Source of the DNA: JBKJUK01 sp046590705
GTDB taxonomy: Bacteria > Acidobacteriota > Thermoanaerobaculia > Gp7-AA8
Direction: 5' to 3'
Assembly: GCA_046590705.1 (NCBI GenBank)
Contig: JBKJUK010000002.1
Span: 1-5,723, forward strand
Length of the DNA stretch: 5,723 nucleotides
Of this stretch, positions 1-4,343 are shown piece by piece (the first letter of the stretch is position 1; each line of letters opens with the position of its first letter). The translations under genes and the position numbers were made by a program. The notes beneath the pieces were generated by a model. It searched no databases. It had not been told where the DNA came from and saw only the letters and a program-made list of their open reading frames with translations.

Positions 1-219
1 GGAGCTCTCGGTGCCTGCGTCTGGATCCTCTGGCCCTTTTTCCCGAACCTAGGGCCGCTGGCGTGGGTAGGCGGCCTGATCGCATTCTCAGCGTACTTTC
101 TGACACTCAGACGAACCAGTGGCGGGATCGCCCACGACTTCATGCAGCGGCTGGTGACGAGACAGAGGGAAGCGGCGATCGACGAAGAAGACCAGGAGTC
201 AGTGCCAAGCAGCCAGTAG
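1..219 (+). CDS. C-terminal end of a membrane protein, family not recognised (5' partial)
   Basis: Reading frame 1 is open from the first base of the window to a TAG at 217-219, giving the last 72 residues of a protein whose start lies upstream. Two hydrophobic stretches are visible, about residues 2-14 (rich in Leu, Trp, Phe, Pro) and 20-36, followed at once by Arg-Arg and a charged, Glu/Asp/Gln-rich tail of about 30 residues. By the positive-inside rule the tail is probably cytoplasmic. No family motif is visible and I do not assign a function. The downstream gene runs towards it, and a REP-like inverted pair begins 14 nt after the stop. The absence of any start codon context means the true length is unknown. 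Confidence reflects the clean open frame and plausible membrane topology rather than recognised homology. Confidence 0.7.
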   Translation, partial: GALGACVWILWPFFPNLGPLAWVGGLIAFSAYFLTLRRTSGGIAHDFMQRLVTRQREAAIDEEDQESVPSSQ

Positions 220-232
220 CGCACCGAAGCTG

Positions 233-259
233 GTAGGGGCGAGCTGCGCTCGCCCGCTC
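233..259 (+). repeat. REP-like palindrome, left copy (GTAG head)
   Basis: A 27-nt unit starting GTAGGGGCG and ending CGCCCGCTC. It contains a perfect 8-bp stem, GGGCGAGC (237-244) with GCTCGCCC (248-255), around a TGC loop. The second copy at 288-314 is its inverted partner: 9 outer bases at each end are identical, and the middle 9 bases differ but remain partly self-complementary. REP elements linked to RAYT (Y1 REP-associated tyrosine) transposases carry a 5' GTAG/GTGG head before the hairpin, as here. No T-tract follows, so it is not an obvious intrinsic terminator, though it could slow transcripts from the upstream membrane-protein gene. Confidence 0.75.
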
Positions 260-287
260 CCTCGGCCGTTCCATCAAATGCACCGGA

Positions 288-314
288 GAGCGGGCGCGCG
301 CAACGCGCCCCTAC
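288..314 (-). repeat. REP-like palindrome, right inverted copy
   Basis: Read on the - strand this is GTAGGGGCG, a variable core, then CGCCCGCTC, matching the left copy at both 9-base ends. The internal stem is GGGCGCG (292-298) with CGCGCCC (304-310). The core bases differ from the left copy but preserve pairing, which looks like selection on structure rather than sequence. With the left copy it forms a head-out inverted pair (BIME-like) with a 28-nt spacer, lying between the 3' ends of the membrane-protein gene and the acyl-CoA dehydrogenase gene. Confidence 0.75.
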
Positions 315-337
315 AAAAAACAGGTGACATGCGGAAT

Positions 338-1519
338 CTACAGCTTGTCGGTGAGAATCGTCTTGGCGATCGTCGACAGCTGCATGTTCGAGGTTCCTTC
401 GTAGATCTTTCCGATCTTGGAATCACGCCAGAACTTCTCGACCGGGTACTCCCGGGTGTAGCCATTCCCACCGAAGATCTCGACGCTGATGGAAGTGACC
501 CGTTCACAGACCTGTGAAGAAAAGAGCTTGGCCATGGCTGCTTCGCGAAGAAAGGGACGACCACCATCTTTAAGGCGGGCTGCGTTGTACACCAGCAGCC
601 GTGCCGCCTCGAGGTCGGTTGCAGCCTGCGCGATCTGGAACTGAATTCCCTGGAACTCTGCGATGGCCTTGCCGAATTGTTTACGTTCTTTCGCGTAGTT
701 GATGGCGAGTTCCAGAGCACCACGCGCGATCCCGATCATCTGTGCGCCGATCCCGATGCGTCCCTCATTGAGGGTCTCGATGGCGAGCTTGTAGCCGCGG
801 CCGACCTCTCCGAGAACGTTCTCTTTCGGTACACGGCAATCCTCGAAGGTGAGTTCGCAGGTGGAGGATGCGCGGATGCCGGTCTTGTCCTCTTTCTTTC
901 CGATCTGCAGCCCCGGAAAGTCACGCTCCACGATGAATGCTGTGATTCCCTTGTATCCCGCTTCCGCGTTCACTGTGGCGAAGACAATGAAGATGCCTGC
1001 CTCAGCCGCGTTGGTGATCCAGAGCTTCTGGCCGTTCAGCAGCCAGTGATCTCCCTTATCTTCGGCACGCGTCGCCAGAGCGAAGGCGTCTGAGCCGGAA
1101 CCCGCTTCGGAGAGTGCGTACGCTCCGATGGTGTCGGAGGTCAGCATCGGAAGGTAGCGTTCCTGCTGCGCGGGAGAGCCCCATTTGATGATGGCGTTGT
1201 CGACGAGCGTGTTCTGTACGTCGACCAGCACGCCGCAAGCTGCGTCGACGTGAGAGAGTTCTTCGACCACGAGCACAGCGTTGAAAAAAGTAGAGCCAGC
1301 GCCTCCGAATTTTTCCGGAACTTCCACGCCCATGATGCCGAGATCGAAGAAGCTCTTGATGAGGTCGCGGTTCATGGTGGCGTTGGTATCCATCTCATGA
1401 ACGAGCGGTCGAATTTTTTCGATGGCAAATTCTCGCACGCTCTGCTGAAACATCGTTTCTTCTTCTGACAATTGCGTGAGCGCGGCAGGAGCTGCCGAAT
1501 CGAGAGTGTCGGTGGTCAT
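338..1519 (-). CDS. acyl-CoA dehydrogenase, short/branched-chain type
   Basis: A complete 393-residue flavoenzyme, the normal length for the family. It oxidises a short or branched acyl-CoA to the 2,3-enoyl-CoA, passing electrons through FAD to electron-transfer flavoprotein in the cytosol. Signature 1 is present at about residues 135-147 (ALSEAGSGSDAFA) and signature 2 at 347-366 (E-I-F-G-G-N-G-Y, ending W-R-D). The catalytic base is Glu374 in IYEGTSNMQL, the position used by short-, medium- and branched-chain enzymes. The segments RASSTC, LNEGRIGI, EAARLLVYNAARL and SNMQLSTIAK closely resemble human ACADSB (2-methylbutyryl-CoA dehydrogenase). Isoleucine/valine breakdown is therefore the likeliest role, but butyryl-CoA cannot be excluded. 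The ATG start is supported by GGAGG four bases upstream. The gene stands alone, divergent from the tRNA and convergent with the upstream membrane gene. Family certain; substrate inferred. Confidence 0.97.
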   Translation of the reverse strand: MTTDTLDSAAPAALTQLSEEETMFQQSVREFAIEKIRPLVHEMDTNATMNRDLIKSFFDLGIMGVEVPEKFGGAGSTFFNAVLVVEELSHVDAACGVLVDVQNTLVDNAIIKWGSPAQQERYLPMLTSDTIGAYALSEAGSGSDAFALATRAEDKGDHWLLNGQKLWITNAAEAGIFIVFATVNAEAGYKGITAFIVERDFPGLQIGKKEDKTGIRASSTCELTFEDCRVPKENVLGEVGRGYKLAIETLNEGRIGIGAQMIGIARGALELAINYAKERKQFGKAIAEFQGIQFQIAQAATDLEAARLLVYNAARLKDGGRPFLREAAMAKLFSSQVCERVTSISVEIFGGNGYTREYPVEKFWRDSKIGKIYEGTSNMQLSTIAKTILTDKL

Positions 1520-1523
1520 GGGG

Positions 1524-1528
1524 CCTCC
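1524..1528 (-). promoter_or_regulatory. Shine-Dalgarno of the acyl-CoA dehydrogenase
   Basis: On the - strand GGAGG precedes the ATG at 1519 with a CCCC spacer. It fixes this ATG as the start rather than the internal Met23. Confidence 0.7.
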
Positions 1529-1633
1529 AGCGTGGGTGTGCGGGGAACGTCCGCAGAAGTTGCGATTCTGCGTTGTTCGCCCCGCTGCGTCAATCTCTGT
1601 AACTCATGCAGACGGAATTCGACCGCAAATCGC

Positions 1634-1639
1634 TATCAT
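1634..1639 (+). promoter_or_regulatory. -10-like box of the tRNA-Leu gene
   Basis: TATCAT (consensus TATAAT, 5 of 6) lies 13 nt before the tRNA 5' end, which would leave a leader of only about 6-7 nt. No good -35 hexamer is seen at 16-18 nt spacing, so this is tentative. The rest of the 1520-1633 spacer shows nothing I can name. Confidence 0.4.
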
Positions 1640-1652
1640 GCTGTCGAAATCA

Positions 1653-1741
1653 GCCCCGGTGGCGGAATCGGTAGACGCCACGGACTTAAAATCCGTTATC
1701 GAGTAATCGGTGTGCCGGTTCGAGTCCGGCCCGGGGCACCA
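1653..1741 (+). tRNA. trnL: tRNA-Leu (anticodon UAA), CCA encoded
   Basis: An 89-nt class II tRNA. The acceptor GCCCCGG (1653-1659) pairs with CCGGGGC (1731-1737), followed by discriminator A1738 (the leucine identity base) and an encoded CCA (1739-1741). The D-arm has GGTAGACGCC. The anticodon stem ACGGA/TCCGT encloses CTTAAAA with anticodon TAA at 1687-1689, decoding UUA and wobble UUG. The long variable arm pairs ATCGA with TCGGT around GTAA. The T-arm is GCCGG-TTCGAGT-CCGGC. All features agree with tRNA-Leu(UAA). Confidence 0.98.
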
Positions 1742-1855
1742 TGACCTTCGGAAGTAGGGGAATAGCCTGTTTGCGCAATTCGGTGCAGCGGCAGAGAATA
1801 TCGCGCAAAGATGCCCTGCCGGGGGCTGGAGAAGAGCATTGATGACGGTGGCACC
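1742..1855. other. spacer between tRNA-Leu and the palindromic element, nothing recognised
   Basis: 114 nt without a convincing ORF. TTTGCGC and GCGCAAA occur as a spaced inverted pair across roughly 1770-1808, but the spacing is long and no T-tract follows, so I do not call a terminator. Confidence 0.4.
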
Positions 1856-2030
1856 GTTATTCCGATGAGCAGGCGATGCTCCGGCGAGCTCGCGCGCTTG
1901 TTGTGCGAAGAGGAATCTCCGTTCCGCGCCTCGATGGTCGTACCGATCGACCGCATCTGAGCGGACCGGAGATTCCTCTTCGCATTGGCGGCGGCGGAAC
2001 TCTGGCGATCGCGCGGCTCATCGGAATGAC
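1856..2030. repeat. 175-nt near-palindromic repeat element (inverted REP-like or MITE-like pair)
   Basis: The two halves are inverted copies. The outer ends are GTTATTCCGATGAGC (1856-1870) and, read on the - strand from 2030, GTCATTCCGATGAGC: 14 of 15 identical. Further in, an 18-base arm tgcgaagaggaatctccg (1904-1921) is perfectly repeated in inverse at 1967-1984. The centre continues the palindrome with TCCGC (1923-1927) / GCGGA (1961-1965) and GGTCG (1936-1940) / CGACC (1948-1952) around a 7-nt loop. Between outer and inner arms, the 33 and 31 nt stretches have diverged. Outside the element, GGTGGC (1847-1852) and GCCACC (2041-2046) form a further inverted pair. Motifs of the form GTCATTCCGA...GCGAAG...GGAATCT resemble a repeat I recall from Acidobacteriota genomes, but I cannot check this. 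No transposase gene is present. It lies between the 3' side of the tRNA and the kinase's 3' end. ORFs overlapping it on both strands are artefacts. Confidence 0.8.
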
Positions 2031-2054
2031 GTCGTGGAACGCCACCATGCGCGC

Positions 2055-2093
2055 GAAAAATGTGAAGCACCCGTTGCACGGAGGTGTACTTCA
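2055..2093 (-). terminator. intrinsic terminator of the protein kinase gene
   Basis: On the - strand, 11 nt after the kinase stop codon, TGAAG (2093-2089) and CACC (2086-2083) pair with GGTG (2071-2068) and CTTCA (2067-2063). This gives nine base pairs with a 2-nt bulge and an 11-nt loop. CATTTTT follows. Position, stem and T-run all fit a rho-independent terminator for the kinase transcript. Confidence 0.65.
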
Positions 2094-2104
2094 TGATTTT
2101 CAGT

Positions 2105-3001
2105 TCAAGTCTGTTGAATTGCTCGTTTCTGAAACTGCAGCTCCTGCTTCAATTCGCCGATCTCTTTGAGCAGCTCGTTGCCCGATTGGAAACGGAGTTC
2201 CGGATTCTTCTCCAGCAACTTGCGGATGATGCGATCGAGTTCGGGGATGGCCCAGGCCGCGATCGGCCCTGGAACTCCCTCGAGCCTGACGTTCTCGAGT
2301 CGCGGTTCGCGGGTGCGCACGTTGTTGATGATGTCGATGATCGAGTCGGCAGTGAAAGGAGTCTGTCCGACGAGCATCTCGTAGAGGACCACCCCCAGCG
2401 CGTACAGATCAGTTCGGGGATCGACGGCCTCACCTTCGATCTGCTCGGGCGACAGGTACTCGAGCGTGCCGATGACCATGTGGGGCAATGTGAGTCCGGC
2501 GCTGAGACTCTGCGTCAGTTTGGCGACTCCGAAGTCGAGCACCTTCACATAGCCGTCTTTGCGGATCATGATGTTTTCGGGCTTGATGTCGCGGTGAATG
2601 AGCCAGAGCTCATGCGCCGCAACCAGCGCACTGGCCACGCCCGAAGTAATGTCCAGGATCCGCATGAGATCGATCGGGTGAGTCAACGTCTGACGGAGCG
2701 TCTCTCCCTCGACGTACTCGGTCGCGATGTAATAGGTACCGTCTTCAATGCCGGTCTCGAAAATCGTCAGGACATTGGGATGGTTGAGCATGGAAGTCCA
2801 CTCTGCTTCCTGCTTGAAGCGCTTCACCTGCTCGCTGTTCGCGGTGAGTTTCCGGTGCAGCAGCTTAAGCGCGACCTTACGTCGGAGGTTGAGATCTTCC
2901 GCGAGGTACACCTCAGCACTCGCCCCTGCGCCGAGACGGTTGAGCAGACGGTAATGCGAGATGTTGAGCAGAGTCACGCGGGTTGCGAGAATAGCAAACA
3001 C
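2105..3001 (-). CDS. Hanks-type (eukaryotic-like) serine/threonine protein kinase, compact cytosolic form
   Basis: 298 residues, almost entirely a kinase catalytic domain starting near residue 17. Every key element is present: Gly-rich loop GAGASAEV (24-31), ATP-anchoring Lys46 in VALKLL, C-helix Glu65, catalytic loop HRDIKPEN (136-143) with Asp138, DFG (156-158), activation-segment end GTLEYLSPEQ (178-187), and Asp198 in TDLYALGVVLYEML. It is an RD kinase and should be active, phosphorylating protein Ser/Thr residues. The last ~25 residues (ELLKEIGELKQELQFQKR) look like a short coiled coil, possibly for dimerisation. There is no transmembrane helix, PASTA, TPR, WD40 or other sensor domain, unlike most PknB-like proteins, so it probably takes its input from a partner protein. 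The start is GTG at 3001-2999; no ATG is available upstream in frame before a stop, and the ribosome site is weak. A later in-frame GTG at 2977-2975 is an alternative start. The gene is transcribed away from the cupredoxin operon. Confidence 0.95.
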   Translation of the reverse strand: MFAILATRVTLLNISHYRLLNRLGAGASAEVYLAEDLNLRRKVALKLLHRKLTANSEQVKRFKQEAEWTSMLNHPNVLTIFETGIEDGTYYIATEYVEGETLRQTLTHPIDLMRILDITSGVASALVAAHELWLIHRDIKPENIMIRKDGYVKVLDFGVAKLTQSLSAGLTLPHMVIGTLEYLSPEQIEGEAVDPRTDLYALGVVLYEMLVGQTPFTADSIIDIINNVRTREPRLENVRLEGVPGPIAAWAIPELDRIIRKLLEKNPELRFQSGNELLKEIGELKQELQFQKRAIQQT

Positions 3002-3125
3002 TTGGTCGAACTCAATGGGCTCCGAGCAGCAGGTAAGGTTTAGTGCATGCTGCGATCGGTGATGAGCGTGATGGATGACCGCGTGCGAGAGGGGGCGGCG
3101 CAGTGCAGACTTTCAGAAATTGAAA

Positions 3126-3148
3126 CGGGCGCCGTTTTGCGGCGCCCG
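3126..3148 (-). terminator. intrinsic terminator downstream of the micro-ORF
   Basis: A perfect 8-bp GC stem, CGGGCGCC with GGCGCCCG, encloses GCAAAAC on the - strand and is followed by TTTCAATTTC. On the + strand the sequence after the stem has no T-run, so the - direction is favoured. It lies between the micro-ORF and the kinase start. It therefore either ends an independent small transcript or acts as an attenuator for the kinase. Confidence 0.6.
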
Positions 3149-3162
3149 AAGTGGGGTAGGAG

Positions 3163-3201
3163 CTAGGAATCAGCCCCCGTACGTATGTAACTTTGATTCA
3201 T
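3163..3201 (-). CDS. candidate 12-codon micro-ORF (peptide MNQSYIRTGADS)
   Basis: ATG at 3201-3199, TAG at 3165-3163. It stands out for its signals rather than its length. A run matching the anti-Shine-Dalgarno very well (GGGGAGGAGGT) lies just upstream, and an intrinsic terminator begins 14 nt after the stop. The frame is also open upstream of the ATG for about 60 codons but has no ATG or other good start there. The peptide has no signal sequence or membrane segment, and no run of a single amino acid as in classical attenuation leaders. I recognise no family. It may be a true micropeptide, a leader peptide for the kinase transcript, or a chance ORF inside a non-coding RNA. Confidence 0.35.
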   Translation of the reverse strand: MNQSYIRTGADS

Positions 3202-3220
3202 GTAAAAAATTACCTCCTCC
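3202..3220 (-). promoter_or_regulatory. strong Shine-Dalgarno with small hairpin spacer
   Basis: On the - strand GGAGGAGG (3220-3213) precedes the micro-ORF ATG by 11 nt, slightly long. The spacer contains GTAA-TTTT-TTAC (3213-3202), a 4-bp hairpin that could shorten the effective distance or compete for the ribosome site. It is the strongest ribosome site in the window. Confidence 0.5.
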
Positions 3221-3265
3221 CCTTGAATTTCCGGTGGACCCACGACAAGCGTCACTGCAAAGTAA

Positions 3266-3324
3266 CCCACCCGCACAGCGCCGTGGACCGGATCGACCGC
3301 TCCTTTCGCCCTGTGGTGGTAGGG
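3266..3324 (-). ncRNA. nested stem-loop, candidate structured RNA upstream of the micro-ORF
   Basis: The outer stem pairs CTGTG (3311-3315) with CACAG (3274-3278) and extends through G3316, 3318-3320 and 3322-3324 with 3272-3266, with single-base bulges: twelve pairs in all. Inside it a second hairpin pairs GGA/TCC (3285-3287, 3301-3303) and CGG/CCG (3289-3291, 3297-3299) across one mismatch with a 5-nt loop. The strand is chosen because the Shine-Dalgarno, micro-ORF and terminator follow on the - strand. The architecture is that of a cis-regulatory leader or small RNA. It matches no riboswitch consensus I know, including c-di-GMP, fluoride, ZTP, TPP and cobalamin. Hand folding only. Confidence 0.35.
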
Positions 3325-3357
3325 AGGAGCGGGAACTTGTAAGTTTAGAAAGAGCTG

Positions 3358-3387
3358 CTGACGTTGCTTGCGTCTGCGATCTATAAA
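3358..3387 (+). promoter_or_regulatory. possible sigma-70-type promoter, + strand
   Basis: CTGACG (3358-3363; consensus TTGACA, 4 of 6), an 18-nt spacer and TATAAA (3382-3387; 5 of 6). It would start transcription near 3394 and give the cupredoxin operon a leader of about 290 nt. The same AT stretch reads TATAGA on the - strand, so it could also serve leftward transcription of the structured RNA, but no good - strand -35 is seen. Confidence 0.4.
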
Positions 3388-3577
3388 ACGTCTCTTCGAT
3401 TCGTTATTGCATCAGGAGAAGGAATTCTGAACCACTGTGAAAATGATAAAGCGTCCCCAGGCCAGTCGCAACAGGTTTGTGAGCGAACCAGGAGCGGGAG
3501 AACGGTTTTGATGTCATTCGGAAGGAGCACCCCGTGTTCGCGCGCGCACCAGGACCATCCTGCGACTGAGGAATCTA

Positions 3578-3672
3578 CGCGAAGGGTTCGCGCTCGACAT
3601 TCGCAGCGCAGCCGTCTGCGCAGACCTGAAGGTCCGAGCTCGGTCCGTTGCGGTGTTACACTTTCTCACCGC
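3578..3672 (+). promoter_or_regulatory. run of short hairpins in the leader of the cupredoxin gene
   Basis: Several short inverted repeats follow each other: CGCGAA-GGG-TTCGCG (3578-3592), GCGCAG-CCGT-CTGCGC (3606-3621), ACCT-GA-AGGT (3624-3633), the palindrome CCGAGCTCGG (3634-3643), and GCGGTG / CACCGC (3650-3655 with 3667-3672). The last ends one base before the Shine-Dalgarno GAGG at 3674-3677. None has a T-run, so they look like leader structure or operator sites, not terminators. Confidence 0.4.
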
Positions 3673-3683
3673 TGAGGTTAACG

Positions 3684-4343
3684 ATGCTCAAGTCACTTTT
3701 CGCTGCTCTCTGTCTCCTCGGAAGTGTCGCTGAAGCGGCGTCAGTTTCGGGCCAGATTCATTTCCTCTCGCGACGCGGACGGAAACCTGTGGTGACGGAC
3801 ACGGTGATCTGGCTCGAGCCGATCGGTTCGAAGAAGGATCCGGTCGCCGGCAACTTCGAGATGCCGACCAGAGGCAAGACCATCACCCCGAGGGTCCTCA
3901 TCGTACCTGTGGGATCCCGGGTGCGTTTTCCGAATGAAGATCCCATCAGTCACAACCTCTTCTCAGTGTCCGGCGGGAACTCGTTCGATCTCGGTCTCTA
4001 TCAGCGCGGCGCCGGGAAAGAGAAGCGGTTCGACGTCCCCGGCGTCGTGAACGTCTATTGCAATGTGCATCCGAATATGTCTGCGGTGGTTCGTGTCGTA
4101 CCGTCCATGCAGTACGGGTTTGCGGATGCTGCGGGCAGGTTCCGGCTGGAGAACGTTTCGCCGGGTCGGTACAGAATCTCCGGCTGGCATGAACAGGGCG
4201 GAACCGCGATCACCGAGATCGTCGTTGGTGCAGCAGACTCGGGGGCGGTGGCACTGACACTCGATGCACGTTCTTTTCGTCAGCAAGCTCATATGAACAA
4301 AGAAGGTCGCCCGTACTCCGCTTCACGATCAAGCGACTATTGA
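3684..4343 (+). CDS. secreted cupredoxin-domain protein with C-terminal carboxypeptidase-regulatory-like domain
   Basis: 219 residues. ATG 3684 is chosen because GAGG lies six bases upstream and a signal peptide starts there; an in-frame ATG at 3648 would bury it. The signal peptide is LKSLFAALCLLGSVAEA with cleavage after AEA (residue 18), giving a periplasmic or secreted product. Residues ~65-138 form a cupredoxin fold: VPVGSRVRFPNEDPISHN, FDLGLY, then YCNVHPNM. The putative type 1 copper ligands are His90, Cys126, His129 and Met132, with the C-x2-H-x2-M spacing of amicyanin-like sites. Residues ~144-210 (GRFRLENVSPGRYRISGWHE) form a beta-sandwich of the carboxypeptidase-regulatory/SdrC type. 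The NKEGRPYS tail is typical of proteins often labelled 'methylamine utilization protein'; no methylamine dehydrogenase genes are nearby, so that role is not supported. Likely electron carrier, copper binder or sensor partner. It overlaps the next gene by one base. Confidence 0.9.
   Translation: MLKSLFAALCLLGSVAEAASVSGQIHFLSRRGRKPVVTDTVIWLEPIGSKKDPVAGNFEMPTRGKTITPRVLIVPVGSRVRFPNEDPISHNLFSVSGGNSFDLGLYQRGAGKEKRFDVPGVVNVYCNVHPNMSAVVRVVPSMQYGFADAAGRFRLENVSPGRYRISGWHEQGGTAITEIVVGAADSGAVALTLDARSFRQQAHMNKEGRPYSASRSSDY

Larger units (their letters stand above)
3002..3683. other. 682-nt intergenic region with candidate RNA elements on both strands
   Basis: There is no convincing protein gene of normal size. 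The - strand carries, 5' to 3': a nested stem-loop (3324-3266), a strong Shine-Dalgarno (3220-3213), a 12-codon ORF (3201-3163), a terminator hairpin (3148-3126), and then about 125 nt of leader to the kinase GTG. The + strand carries a promoter-like pair (3358-3387) and a run of short hairpins (3578-3672) ahead of the cupredoxin gene. The ~100-codon + strand ORFs overlapping here have compositions and starts typical of noise. Confidence 0.6.

Noticed and set aside
338..1519. + strand ORFs opposite the acyl-CoA dehydrogenase
   Set aside because: Shadows of a clearly coding gene with intact family signatures.
1472..1744. Two + strand ORFs (90 and 76 codons) running into the tRNA gene
   Set aside because: Their C-terminal parts are translations of tRNA-Leu (the familiar GGGIGRRHGLK... 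and VAESVDATDLKSV artefacts).
1857..2169. Small ORFs on both strands across the palindromic element
   Set aside because: Their sequence is the inverted repeat itself; no ribosome sites or protein-like features.
2084..3043. 319-codon + strand ORF, longer than the kinase it opposes
   Set aside because: The - strand carries the full set of kinase motifs in order; the + strand ORF is its antisense shadow with no recognisable domain.
3443..3511. 22-codon + strand ORF (ATG at 3443) downstream of the promoter-like pair
   Set aside because: The nearest Shine-Dalgarno-like run is too far upstream (about 20 nt) and the peptide is unremarkable; kept only as a note.
3075..3675. Two + strand ORFs of about 103 codons in the long spacer
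   Set aside because: Arg/Pro/Ser-rich, no ribosome site, no domain; one includes the terminator hairpin and the opposite-strand micro-ORF.
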